From NCBI RefSeq assembly GCF_017654505.1, contig NC_054537.1, positions 60,786,145 through 60,850,144 of the forward strand: 64,000 nucleotides of DNA, read 5' to 3'. Below the pieces are notes generated by a model, which was not told the DNA's origin, ran no database searches, and was given only the letters and a program-made list of their open reading frames with translations. The first letter of the stretch is position 1; each line of letters starts with the position of its first letter. Of this stretch, positions 1-57,650 are shown piece by piece. Source of the DNA: Polyodon spathula. Its lineage: Eukaryota > Chordata > Actinopteri > Acipenseriformes > Polyodontidae. The position numbers and the translations under genes were made by a program.

Positions 1-355
1 TTGGACAACATTCACAAGTACACGGATCACGACTCGATCACACTCCCCCCACCCCACAGGTGCACTCGCTCCCTCCTAAAGTTACCTTCATTGCCGAAGA
101 GACAATGCTATAGTTCTGATGCGATCTGGTATTTGCCGCAAGGCTGATCATGAGGAGTGAATTTCTGGGCCAGGCGCCGGCAGCCTGTAGCTGGCCCCGG
201 GAAGTTGTGTACATGGTCTGCTACCAGAAGTGGCCTGGCTCCCACCCCCCTGGTTGTACTGACAGGCTCTCCCAAGATGCGTCCACCAAGTTGCGGGCAC
301 GGTGGTAATGTTACCAGCTGCTTCTGTGTCCTCCGTGCTGCTAACGTCCATCAGG
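1..355. other. Upstream sequence, no gene recognised
   Basis: This segment is richer in GC than the rest of the window. The open frames across it have no recognisable domain. It leads into the degenerate duplication that starts near 356. Confidence 0.4.
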
Positions 356-805
356 GTGGTGCATCTCTGTCGTCTCCCACTGTCTGGATGAACCTTGCCG
401 TTCTGTGTCGCCGTGCCATGCTCCCTCCAAGTCCACTGTCCTGTCTGACAAGCCCTGCTGTTTTGCCTCGTGGCACAGCGCTCCCTCTGGCTCCACTCCT
501 CTTCTCCATCCAGCGAGGCAACCCAATCCCTTTACCACTTTGTGGAGGTGCTCCCTTCCTTTGCAGGCATCCACTAGAGCAGTAATGGCATGCTGGCTCC
601 ATTTAGGTCTCCCTCTGGCTTCCTCTTCTTCCATGCTGCAACCGTCCATTAGGATGAGAGGTGCAGTGCATCTCTGCCGTCTCCCACTGTCTGGATGAGC
701 CTTGCCGTGCTCTCTCCGGCTCCGCTCCTCCTTTCCATCCAGTGAGGCAACTCGATCCCACTACCACTCTCTGGAGATACTCAGTTCCTTTGACGGCAAG
801 CAAAA
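356..805. repeat. Degenerate tandem duplication, about 304-bp period
   Basis: A block starting near 356 (GCATCTCTGTCGTCTCCCAC...) recurs near 670 as GCATCTCTGCCGTCTCCCAC. The match continues through CATCCAGCGAGGCAAC (about 510) and CATCCAGTGAGGCAAC (about 738), then a shared end near TTCCTTTG. The second unit lacks roughly 75 bp. Read on the minus strand, both units encode related peptides with the shared string QGSSRQWET, so the block may be a piece of a decayed protein-coding repeat. The family is not recognised. Confidence 0.6.
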
Positions 806-2229
806 TCAAACTGATTGACTTGGAATTTACTTGTGAGCAAGAGTAATTTCCGGGTCAGTCAGTCTGATTTTGCCTGAACACAAGTGAGATACACTGCCTC
901 GGTTGAAATGTCAGTGATTGAATTTCTTCCAATTTCAGTACAATTCCTTATCTGTTTACAAACCCTCCCCCCCCAAAAAAAAACCCTTTAGCCTAGTTTG
1001 CCTATGCGTTCTTAAACTGAAGATGAGTGGGCACCTGCAGCTAAAACAACCTTTTAGAAATACTTCTACGCCAACATGGTCTACGATGGAAGTAACTAAA
1101 GAATGTGGTAAACAATCACCCAGTATTCAAATTTAGCTATCAAATCGAACACAATTGCAGAAAACTATAGCTTTGACACCATATTCCTCCTATCCACCAA
1201 AACTAAACTGCGCTTACTTGAGCTGTAATAGTACAGTACAGAGAAACTGCAAAGTGAAATACCGTAGATGAATGAATGAATACACTGCTGTGTAGAATGC
1301 AACTGGTTGTGCTGGAAAGAAAAGTGAAAAAAAAAAGAATAATCATCTATTCGCAGCACAAAGCACCCTTGTTAGTGGTTTGTCTCAGACATTAATTATG
1401 CAGAGCAGTGAAGGAATATGACTGAAACATGAAACAGCAAAGCTTTGTGCTCATCCTGTTTGATACTAATGGGGGTCTTATTAGCAACAGTCACACAGAC
1501 ATCACTTGATTCACAGCCCTCTGGAAAATAAATAACCCATTTTTGTGTGTTATCTAATTATGTACTGTCAGACAGGCTCTATTTAGCTGGAATAAATGGC
1601 TTAGAATTGAATTGATTGGGCAGCAAGTGTATGCGCATGAGCAGCAATGGGTGGGTTGGAGATATTATTAACAAAGATCTTACATTTTGCTGGCCTCGCC
1701 ATACAGTATACAGTATGTACTGTGTGGTAATATACAACAATAAACAAAAAAACATCCAATATGTTCACACACATCCCAGCTATGAAAAGAGCATCCACAC
1801 ACCGCTAGCTATTAGAGGAAGTACAACATTAACTCCAAATCCACTTTCTGGAAATATTATAAATCGTTGTGCAATAGAACGGTATCACGATAGGAACAGT
1901 CACATATTTTGACACAAAAATGGCATCTTATTGGTTGAAATTAATACACATTGGCTGTAGCATTGGACCACACAGAATGCTACATTATCAGGACCATAGT
2001 ACAATATGTGTTCCATATCCATTGCATTGCCTCTACCAATATGCCGGTCGTGTAATACTTAAGGCTGTATTTTTTTCACGGTTGTTACGGGTTTCACAAT
2101 TTCTGTAAAATGTGCTCATGCTGTCTAAGATGTAATTCCCTATGAAAATTTGCATTGATGAAAAAAAATAGTGTCAATATTTGTATTTTATATCACTTAA
2201 AAATTAAATACAGCAAGCGTTTGCCTTAC
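806..2229. other. Noncoding stretch, nothing recognised
   Basis: AT-rich sequence with scattered short open frames that lack domains or codon structure. A poly-C/poly-A junction lies near 967-985. No RNA gene or transposon end was seen. Confidence 0.4.
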
Positions 2230-2610
2230 TGATGCTAATGTCTTCAACGAGAAAGACATTGGCTGCATCAAAGTATATTTCTGCTAAAGATCGCTTTGTC
2301 AAGTACAAATAGGTGGCATTTTACATGTCTGTTGTTATTTTTACATTTATTTATGTTTTTATTTTGGTTAATAATTCACTGATGGTGAAAATAAAATTTA
2401 AAAGGTGGAACTATTATACAATATACGATATTTTAAAATAAATATTATACTTATTTTACGCATTTACTGTTTTTCAGATAAGCATTCAAATATTAATTTT
2501 AAATGTGACATCGAAATTATTTTCTGCTTGAATAAATATTGTTTAAATGATTGAAATGCCTATTTTTAGATCTTGAAATGTCTTGCAATAAGTCATTTTT
2601 TACAGATAAA
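2230..2610 (+). repeat. Dispersed repeat, possible internally deleted copy of the 29.7-35.4 kb element
   Basis: The first part (about 2237-2500) matches 29696-29945: both have ATGTCTTCAA..., ATATTTCTGCTAAA, TTTATTTATGTTTTTATTTT and AAAAGGTGGA in the same order. The last part (about 2553-2610) matches 35305-35360: AAATGCCTATTTTTAGA, GAAATG, AATAAG and CATTTTTTAC. The two parts adjoin here but lie about 5.4 kb apart in the other copy, in the same order and orientation. This fits a deletion derivative. The comparison was made by eye. Confidence 0.5.
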
Positions 2611-4399
2611 AAGACAGACCTTGTAATGTTATCCCAAAATATAACAGAAGTAAGTTTTTTGTCACTTTTGTAATTAATTTGTTTATTCATTACAATAAAT
2701 AACTGAGAATCTCAAGCACAAAGTATACACATTACAAGCACATGAATTTATTATGTGGCAGAAATAAAATAAAATGTAAGAAAGGTAATTAGTACCTTTG
2801 GGAATTTTATTTATTTATTTATTTTGTTGTGTTTGATGTTCTTTTAAGGAAAACTCTAGAGACTATCCCTGCAGAGTCAATATCAGCTCACAGCTAGTCC
2901 AAGCCTTGTGAGTGTTGATGGTTCAGAGGTCTTTTTGCTCCAGTGTACTCTGTGACAGACCAGATGGCCCTAGACTTCCCTAGTTAAACAAATTCTGCTT
3001 TACAGCTTTGTCAGTCAAGGATGGTGCCTTAGCCTTAACCCATAACCTTCCACTCTGCTGCTCAATATTCTACATTCAGCTGGTTAGAGTTGGAAAATGT
3101 AGTGTTACATTTACCCACTTGTTGTTCCAGCTTAATAAAAGTTTAGTTTCTGGCATAATTTACACAATTTAAATAACATATTATCAACAGTTTAAAATGA
3201 AAATATGCTAAGAAAAGAAAAAAGTAGGAGTCTGCTATCTTTTAATAACTGATAAGTTTGTTACAAAACACCTGCTATTATAAAATAAGAAATTAAGGAA
3301 AGAATATGTATTATTTTTTTAAAAAATTACTGTAAAGAATATGTACTGCTTCTGTGTTTGAAAGATGAACTGTAATGTTATAGGGAACAAGCAGTATGTT
3401 GTGGAGGGCAGTATTGGTTGCACGGGAAGCAAATTGTGTGGCAAGAAGGGGCACCAAAAACAACATGTGACAGAGACATCTTCTAAAATGTATTTCTGTG
3501 AAAGAGACTATGTATACACCATTTAATCATATAAGAAAAATGCTATGAAGAAATATTGATAATGAAAAAAAAAAAAAAAATGTTTAAACTGTAAATATTA
3601 ACACCCCCATCATGCCAAATTCACCAGGAAAAGTATCCAGTGTGGACAGACACAGTATTAGGTCAGTGTAGTGTGTTTAATCTGTAAATCTTTTATCTAA
3701 CCTGGACCAGGGCCCCTGCTGCTCCACAGTCCTGCCTCAAGTGCCCTGGTCAGGGCTATAGTACCACAATGGCATGGTGCTTAGCAATGAATGAAAAACA
3801 ATGAAAAACGGGAGTGTACAGTGCTAGAAAAGCCTGATGTGGGCTACCAGGTTGTTTCAAGTAAGATATCAATTTCAGTTTAACATCCTAGACTTTGGAT
3901 TGGATTTTATCCACTTTCATGACTATTCTCTCTTTACACACTCAGTGTGAGCAATTGAGATTTGAAGTTTGATTTGGATTTTCAAGCAGGTAAACAAAAC
4001 CTTAGTTATTTTGATAATAAAGTATGTTGGAGACACTAAATATGATTAAATAAATAGGGCTGGTTTGTGGTAGCATACAGCACACAAAGATTTTAAAAGC
4101 ATGAACAATATGAACAGGAGTAAAAGAGGAGCATTTCTATTTAAAAGCTACTCATAATAGTTCAAATTCAGATATTAAGATTATTGTTGATATTTTAATT
4201 AAAAACCCAATAAACTTATGTGACATGAAAAAGATGTGATAAATATTATATGGTGATATGGAAACTAATATGTGTATTCTAATTTAATATCATTCAAATG
4301 CAGAGGAGACAAGAGTACTTAATGCTTTATGAATTTTTTAAAAGGGTTAAATAAAATGTCAATTGCAAACTCCTTGGAAAAAGCGCTCTACAAATGTTG
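2611..4399. other. AT-rich noncoding stretch
   Basis: No coding exon, RNA gene or recognisable transposon end was seen. It includes short ATTT runs (about 2808-2824) and an A16 run near 3566. Confidence 0.4.
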
Positions 4400-4960
4400 T
4401 TTAATCGACCTGGCGTGTTCAGCAGAGGACTTTGTGGGCCCGGGGCGCTGGCTGGAGCAGCACACTCATGATTGTTTGGAGAGCCACTTCAGGGCTTGGC
4501 ACACACAGGTACAGATTTGTCCTCCCTTCTTATGATTCCACTAGATTAAACTGGCCTCCGATTATTCCTTCTGTCAGCCTAAATAAAAGTAATTGTGCAG
4601 GCTGGTGTCAGAGGGGCCGGTGAATAATCCCAGGGGCTGTTGCAGCACACTCTCTGAGCTTACAGGCACACTGCTCCATTAGAGCCACAGAACAAAATGG
4701 AACATGTTGCTGCTGGAGGGAAAGTTATTACAGTGTCGGTTAAACTCACATTGTAAGGAGAATCCCATTGTATGTTATTCCCTAATGCTCCTCAACGGGC
4801 TTAGAAATGCTTGCTAAGGTTCACATTCATTTGTTGATGTTGTCGTCTTTGAGATTATTAACTATGCTGCTTGACTAAAAAGACATGTAAGACACAACAG
4901 GAAGTGGAGTTACTTTGCCAAAGGAAAATGCTGCAGTTTGTGAAAGTGAGCTAAATCAAA
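4400..4960. other. Complex unique sequence, candidate conserved noncoding element
   Basis: This block has balanced composition, few low-complexity tracts and no good open frame, in contrast to the AT-rich, repeat-laden DNA around it. It contains homeodomain-type ATTA and TTAAAC cores and CAG-rich segments. Conservation is an inference from texture only. It lies about 5 kb upstream of the first coding exon of the PCBP gene, where an enhancer would be plausible. Confidence 0.2.
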
Positions 4961-5064
4961 AGCTTGTGCTTGGCTTTCCTTTTTAATCCTTTTTTTATCT
5001 TCTTAAACAATTAATGCAGACAATCATTTGAGTCACCATAGTATCAAGAAAAATAAATAAACAC

Positions 5065-5112
<48 letters not shown>
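5065..5112. repeat. (AAT)n microsatellite
   Basis: About 16 uninterrupted ATA units. The poly-isoleucine and poly-tyrosine open frames that cross it are artefacts of the repeat. Confidence 0.95.
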
Positions 5113-5609
5113 GCAAAGAGCTTTGCATAATAAAGCTGTAATTTTATCAAGAACTTCTGTGGGTACCATGAACCCACAAGAGCAGAGACCCTGAGATAAA
5201 ATGAAGAAGTGTACTTTATTTGAAATAATTAGTTGAAAATGATATACACAAGTCATACATTTGTATATAGCTTTTTTTCCCTTTGCTTCATTTTCTTACT
5301 GAATGCATTCTTAATCACTCTTTGTGTTCATTTTGCTGGTTGGTGAAGACTTTTATGTTTATTAACTACAGGGGGAACGCTTACAACGACTATGGCTACT
5401 ACGACTATTAATAATAATGATAATAATTCAAAATATAGTTCATTGCCAATTGCCTCAGTAATTTTCACAGTCATTTTGCATGCTTTTACCAAGGTATACC
5501 ACATGGCTATTGCTGAGATACTTGCACCAGTCTGCACTCTGTCCTGGACTGAGACCAGCAGCACCAGGTCACGGTACTTAACACAAGCACAGTATTTATC
5601 CTTGTGACC
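5113..5609. other. Noncoding stretch between microsatellite and LTR-like segment
   Basis: The part next to 5610 may be internal sequence of the LTR-like element, read on the minus strand. No retroviral protein motif is visible. Confidence 0.3.
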
Positions 5610-5869
5610 TGATAGAATCAGCAATGAGACTCAGAGACCAGAATGCTGCAGTTCACGTACTCACGCGCATTTATTCATAATTATACAAATACAACAAAAC
5701 AAACAACCAGCACTGCATCGTACCTTCACCATCACAATGCTAAACTAACACCCATGATCACCCTTTTTATACAGCTTTTTATTCAATTCACAGCTCCACC
5801 CACATTCCGGCGTGTTTTTGCAATATTCCCCATGCACCCGGGCACCGACAGGGCTTCCACTCTGCCACA
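5610..5869 (-). mobile_element. LTR-like segment, minus strand
   Basis: Read on the minus strand the segment begins TGTGGCAGAGTGGAAGCCC and can end ...TTCTATCA, so it has TG...CA ends. It holds a TATA box (TATAAAAAGG, near 5772 down to 5763) followed about 90-100 nt later by AATAAA (5675 down to 5670), the usual compact U3-R order of an LTR. No target-site duplication is clear and no internal region was recognised, so the ends are approximate. It may be a solo LTR or a fragment. Confidence 0.5.
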
Positions 5870-6062
5870 CTCCTCCTGAGTGCCAATAAAAATCCAAATA
5901 CAGCATTTCCTTTGGTGAACCTAGAGAGAAAAAGACAGCCAGGTCATTCAGGTTGCTGCATTTCTGCAGAGGAATGGCTGAATTGTGTTTTAACCTTTGT
6001 TTTTGCATTGAAATATGTATACAGTTTACCAAAGTACTGTTGATTTGTAAATTATGTTTGTA

Positions 6063-6180
6063 GTTCAAGAGTAAGTAGCTTCAAATGTAATTTTATTTAT
6101 TTTTCACCTTCCCTGAAAATCATTTTGAGTGGTTCTGGGTTCACTGATCTAATATTTGAGGTGCTGCTCCCTTGCCTCCT
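6063..6180 (+). repeat. Dispersed repeat, copy 1 (see 38728-38870)
   Basis: GCTTCAAATGTAATTT and ATCATTTTGAGTGGTTCT occur here and again in the same order near 38728-38820 with different spacing. Family unknown. Confidence 0.4.
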
Positions 6181-6856
6181 CTAATGAGCCTCCACTGATA
6201 TATACAGTCCGCACTCACATATCCAACACTATAAAATGTTGACTTCAGTGACTGTTAAAAGAGTGTGATGCATATCTGATTATTTCATTTTGGCCCATTA
6301 TATCCCATCCATATTTCAGGGAACACAAAGATACAATGTCAAAATTCACAGCAATATGATTCTAAAAATATAATTTGCCAAAGGAGACGACTGTGGACAA
6401 GTGCTGTAATACAGTACATACTTTTAAATCCGGTACGTGTAGCAGTATGTAAAATTCCCCATTAACGACCCAACAGCAAAGTGAATTCAAAATGTTACCC
6501 ATGCACAGAACTGCGTAAAACGGAAAAGGCAATGCAATTTAGCCAAAGATACAAAAAAAAAAAAAAAACAGTTTCCAGAATTAAAACAGTATCCAAAGTC
6601 AGTAATCAAAATTGCAGCATATAGTGCTCAATAAGGCTCTAATGTTAAAGTTCCCTTGCAAATGAAAATGCACAAAAGCACTAAAGATCACAGATTTAAA
6701 AAAAAAAAAAAAACATCACAGTATCTAATGCACAATAAAGACAGACTGGCGGTGATGGATAATCAAATCAATTGTAATACTGAAGAGATGGGCTTTGTAT
6801 CAGAAAACTGGTGACGGAGTTGGAAATCGTGTGTGTTGGATAAGTGCATTAATTTG

Positions 6857-6857
<1 letters not shown>
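6181..6857. other. Noncoding stretch with short A-runs
   Basis: A15-16 runs lie near 6552 and 6698. Nothing else was recognised. Confidence 0.4.

Positions 6858-6926
<69 letters not shown>
6858..6926. repeat. (TA)n microsatellite
   Basis: About 34 uninterrupted TA units directly abutting the LTR-like block that follows. Confidence 0.95.
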
Positions 6927-6929
<3 letters not shown>

Positions 6930-7473
6930 GGGAGTTATGTGAGGGCAGACATTTTGTTGGGATTGTGCCCTCATACAATATGGCCGACGATTAAACAAAT
7001 GGCTGACCAGTTCACTAAATGGTCGACAGGGAAATCTGCCCAGAGACAGGTGTCTTGGGAAAGTTGTGAATGGACGGTGATTATCTGTTAATGGGGCAAT
7101 TAAACTCTAACCACCTGTATTAGTAGAGCAATATTAGCCACAAAGGGGTGGTGTTTGTTTGGAGGAGAAGGTTGTTTGCTGTATTGCTGTATTTGTGTGT
7201 GGAGACAAGGAGAGTTATTGTGCTGTGAAATCGTGATCACCTGTGTTGGACTTGGAACGTTTGGTCTACCCTGTCGGCTGTAAGACCCTGTTGTTATATG
7301 AAAACCCTTATTATGTAGCGAACTTTGCTATTTAAACTGACGATCCCTCTACCTGGAAACAGGGAGAGAATAAAGAACCAGGCCTTGCCCTGTTTGACCT
7401 GAGACATCAGCGTGTGTTTCCATTATTCCCATACCAACTGGTATACAAGACTGCTGTTGCGAGCCCTGCTTTG
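6927..7473 (+). mobile_element. LTR-like block between two (TA)n tracts
   Basis: A compact complex segment of about 545 bp is flanked by (TA)n on both sides. It holds TATTTAAA (about 7328) and AATAAA (about 7370), followed by a G/T-rich stretch, an arrangement like U3-R-U5. TGTGAGGGCAGAC near 6938 could be the LTR start. TGGTATACAAGA near 7439 resembles the start of a primer-binding site, in which case the LTR would end just before it. Ends are uncertain and no protein was seen. Confidence 0.35.
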
Positions 7474-7520
7474 TATATATATATATATAGACACACACAC
7501 ACACATACACACCCACACAC
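7474..7520. repeat. (TA)n then (CA)n compound microsatellite
   Basis: TA units at 7474-7489 are followed by interrupted CA units to about 7520. Confidence 0.9.
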
Positions 7521-9708
7521 TGTATATAAATAATGGGGGTTGATTTGTTTCTTAATACAAGGATGTTATCTGAGTGCCATATATCCGAGTGCTGACTATA
7601 TAATACATATGGATTTAGATAATTAGGGCAGCACAGTTTTGTGTGTCCCTGTTGCCCTGGCAACATCACAGCACATCAAAACAAATATGTGATGAAGGGC
7701 ACAGACAGGAGACAAACAAAACTGTTTACATTTTAAAAGCCCACATTTGACAGACAGATTCCAGATTCAAGTTTGGTTAAACAAAGACAGGAGTACTACA
7801 GCCTGCTATAATTTTAGCTTCACAGGGGCACATATGTTGTGTTTAGTAGGATAACCCAGAAATATACTTGAAATATTTGAAATGGCGTCTGCTGATGGTA
7901 AAGGCAATGATGGCTCGTCAGAGGAGGCTTTTTAAAAATGTATTTATTTACATATAATATTTAACATAACAATAAATACATAGTTTTAATGTGGAGGTAA
8001 CTGTCTGATCCAAATTTTCCACTCAGTCACCACTGTGCGTTCGGTTGTGACAGACATGCTCTTGCCTCCTCTGTAGTTATGATTAGCATGTCTATTAGCC
8101 AGTCATATTCTTCCATTTCTTCAGCTGATTTGCAGGGAATGCAGTATAAAAAATAGCCATGGGTGGCATGCCTCCTTTCCCCTTTTGCCTGTTTTAGCCA
8201 ATCACTGGACATGTGCCCTCCCACACTGATGACCTTGGATTCTAGTACTGATGAGAGTGAAAGGAACAAAGAGCAGTAGAAGGACATCATTTGTAATAAT
8301 TGTAATACAGTGACGAGGTCGTGGAATCTAAATGCTATATCAATGTTATGTACAGTGCATTTTTACACATACACTAGCAGTGTGTAACAGTTAAGCTTAT
8401 TACAATAAACTATGATGGGCTGTTGTTTTATTTTCTCTGCTGGTTAGTGGAGAAAATGAGTTTAACAGCTGAATTGGGGTAAAATGTGAAGAAGATATGA
8501 AAGGTGTTATCAGTCAGACCACAATAACAAGATTCTACTTCTGCTGGGGACTTATGGGGACTCCTAGCCCTCTGCCTTTTTTCTGCTTCTCCATTTGTTT
8601 TGGACACCAGCTGCTACTGACACATTGTTGTAAAATGCAGTCACAAAAATAAAAAATAAAAAAACCTTATAACATTTAATAATGCTTTGTTTATATTAGA
8701 AAAAGGCTTAAGAAATTTACTAAGGCACATTAGTGCAACAATCGTTTATCCATACTTGTCCTATGCCCATGCCATGGATTTGTCAAGGTTTACTGAATAC
8801 ACATACTTACACTCTGAGCCATAATACTGCCATGGATACTCGGATCATACTCAGAAGTGAGTGGGTCTAAAAAAAAGTGCCACTGTGTGACTCTCAGAAA
8901 GTGACCTAACAGTGATTTAAAGTCAGATTGTTTGAAATTCAATCAGCTTTGTGCTATTTGGCATGCTCATAATGGATACTTGTTTATATGCATTACTCAA
9001 CTCACCTTAACTTTTACCACAGTAAAATTTGATAAGAGTTCACCCCTCATAAGTTGCCTTTTCATCAAGGTTACAGGGTTAATAATCTTTTACAGCTTTC
9101 CACATGAGCTATCTGTCAAAAAACTAAGAGCGGTGATGGAAAAGAAGCAATTAACCCCGTGTGTCTGGCTGTAGAAATTGTTAATTAAATGGGAGGTGTT
9201 GAAAAGCGCTGTGTGACAGATGTGTGTGTGTGTTCACTGTTTACTGCTATACAGAAACCATCGTCTGATCTTTCTAGCGCTCCATATTTCCTTGCTTTGC
9301 CAGGAATGCTGTTTATGTATGTATGTATGTATCTATGTACAGTATTTGCATGACTTAATCTTAAATACAGCATCTCCATCATTGTCTTGCTCCCTAACTT
9401 CATGCTGGTGGCACTCTGGGCCCATATTCAGCTTTCTGCAGCAACTAATATTCCTTTCCAATTAATGACCAAGCTTTGCAGCTTCTGAGATCCAAAGATA
9501 ATCTAAGATGATATGGCATCAAGGAAAGCAGTTATTTATCTTAGAAGTCTAGAAGTGCCCTAGTATTTTACTAAGTGTGCAGCAAGTGGACAACAATTTG
9601 TGTGAAGCAGTTTGTATTCCATTCAAGTGTCTGACCTTAGTTGTACTTGAATCAGTCAAGAAAGATGATTTACTGGAGGTAAACTAAAATGTACCTTTGT
9701 TTCCACAG
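7521..9708. other. Noncoding stretch upstream of the first coding exon
   Basis: No recognisable gene. A minus-strand open frame of 87 codons at 8027-8290 is the only one with protein-like composition; it matches nothing I can name. A (GTAT)n run lies near 9317-9332. A noncoding first exon or promoter of the PCBP gene could be anywhere upstream and was not identified. Confidence 0.4.
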
Positions 9709-9760
9709 GGTGCTTCTGTGTGAGAGTAAGGATCATTGGTATCAAGGAGCCACAGCCAGC

Positions 9761-56191
<46,431 letters not shown>

Positions 56192-56213
56192 GAAGGGATG
56201 AGAGAATGCAAGT

Positions 56214-56255
56214 CCCCCCACCCCCCCTGGCGGTGGGGTGGGGGTGGGGAGGGGG
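56214..56255 (+). promoter_or_regulatory. C-run followed by four G-runs in the 3' UTR
   Basis: The transcript strand reads CCCCCCACCCCCCC (56214-56227), a short spacer, then GGGGTGGGGGTGGGGAGGGG (from 56235). The C-run is an ideal PCBP ligand. The G-runs fit a four-run quadruplex, and the two halves can also pair as a hairpin. It begins 23 nt after the stop codon. A switch between these states is inferred. Confidence 0.65.
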
Positions 56256-56506
56256 AGCACGCTCTCTACCAAGATTCTGTGGTAGATTATATAGTATTAC
56301 AATAGCAAAGAAAACAGAAAAAGGAAACACTTTTTTCAAAAAAAAAAAAAGACCAAAAAAAGTATAACCTGCTAGTTAACCTGTCTTCCATTCTTCATTG
56401 TGACCTAAACAAAATCTCTAGCAACTACTTCCAACAGCATAAGTGACAGATTTGATATTGGTAAACATCACATTTGATATGGGTTTTTCTATAAAGCGCC
56501 ACATAC

Positions 56507-56512
56507 AATAAA
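56507..56512 (+). terminator. Candidate polyadenylation signal AATAAA
   Basis: AATAAA is followed within 10-35 nt by a T/GT-rich stretch (TTTTTTGTGTTTTGTTTTG), the usual downstream element. It would give a 3' UTR of about 340 nt. Later signals are possible. Confidence 0.6.
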
Positions 56513-57119
56513 ATCAGTTATTTTTTGTGTTTTGTTTTGTTAAATAGACTGAATTACAATTCTTTGATATACAGATTTTTTAAAAGTCCCCTATATACTG
56601 TATATGTTGAAACCACATGTTCACCATTCCCTTCATTCACAATTATGTTTTCAAAACTTGATGACCATAGGTAGTGTGACTGGTGTATAAGTGAAGCATT
56701 TTCCTGGTCATATCAATCAATCAACAAATCAATGAGTTAATGAAAATATGAATAATTATACCAACCTACACATGCAAGGTAAACTTGGTGATTTATTGAC
56801 CCAACTATTAAGATAAATACAGTGTAATGAGTCACAGTTTATACATTTCAGGGTGGTATCTATTTAAATGGACCCATTTGAGGAAGGTGATGTAATCCCA
56901 CACTCCAATGTAAAACTGAGGAGGTATGCACCCTATTGGGTACATTTTTAACTACAGGATACATTTAGCTGGTGTTTATTTACATTTACATATACATTTT
57001 TATATTTCTCATCAATTCTGTTCCAGTGTTTATAAACTCCCAGTTCTTATTAATCTCAGTTTACCCCCTCATGTTTGCTCCTTTATTGAATGTTAGTGAT
57101 GATTTGAGTTGAGAACATG
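56513..57119. other. 3' flank of the PCBP gene
   Basis: AT-rich DNA; no gene or repeat recognised. It may be alternative 3' UTR. Confidence 0.4.
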
Positions 57120-57129
57120 GCTCACACTT

Positions 57130-57650
57130 ATCTTTTTTTTTTTTTTTTTTTTTTTTTTTATTTAGTCATTGCCAATTATTATTTTCTCCCCAATTTAGTT
57201 GTGTAAAATTATTTTTAGGCTCAGCTCACTTCTACCACCCCTGCACTGACTCGGGAGTGGCGAAGACGAACACACGTTGTCCTCTGAAACGCGTGTCGGC
57301 GGGAGTGGCGAAGACGACACGGCACGTTGTCCTCTGCGTGTGCCGTCAACCGACCGCCGCTTGTAACGTCTGCAGACTTAACCTGCAGCCAGAGGCTCAG
57401 AGTCAGCCGCGTCGGAGGACAATGCAGCTGCAGCCTGCAGGTGCCCAGCCAGACCACAGGGGTCGCTGGTGTGCCCTTGAGCCACCGGTTTGGACGGGAG
57501 GGTAGTGGTGTGCAGTGAGCTGAGAACACACCTTGGCCAACCTAGCCCTCCCAGGAGGCGCTTGGCCAATTGAGCGCCACCCCCTAGGAACTCCCTGTCA
57601 CGGTTGGCATGCTGAGTGCTTTTACTGGATGCACCACTTGGGAGTGTATT
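57130..57650 (-). repeat. SINE-like GC-rich repeat with poly-A tail, minus strand
   Basis: On the minus strand it starts near 57650 with CTCCCAAGTGGTGCATCCAG, similar to a tRNA-derived head. It continues through a GC-rich body and ends in poly-A (T28 on the plus strand at 57132-57159). Inside, a 48-bp unit starting GGGAGTGGCGAAGACGA is tandemly duplicated (57253 and 57301). I associate this family with sturgeon genomes. The open frames crossing it are not genes. Confidence 0.55.

Noticed and set aside
157..698. Several overlapping open frames of 83-142 codons near the window start
   Set aside because: They overlap each other on both strands within a degenerate duplication and show no domain. 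Kept only as a possible relic in the findings.
57221..57569. Open frames on both strands in GC-rich DNA after the gene
   Set aside because: They lie in a SINE-like repeat with a poly-A tail, not in a gene.
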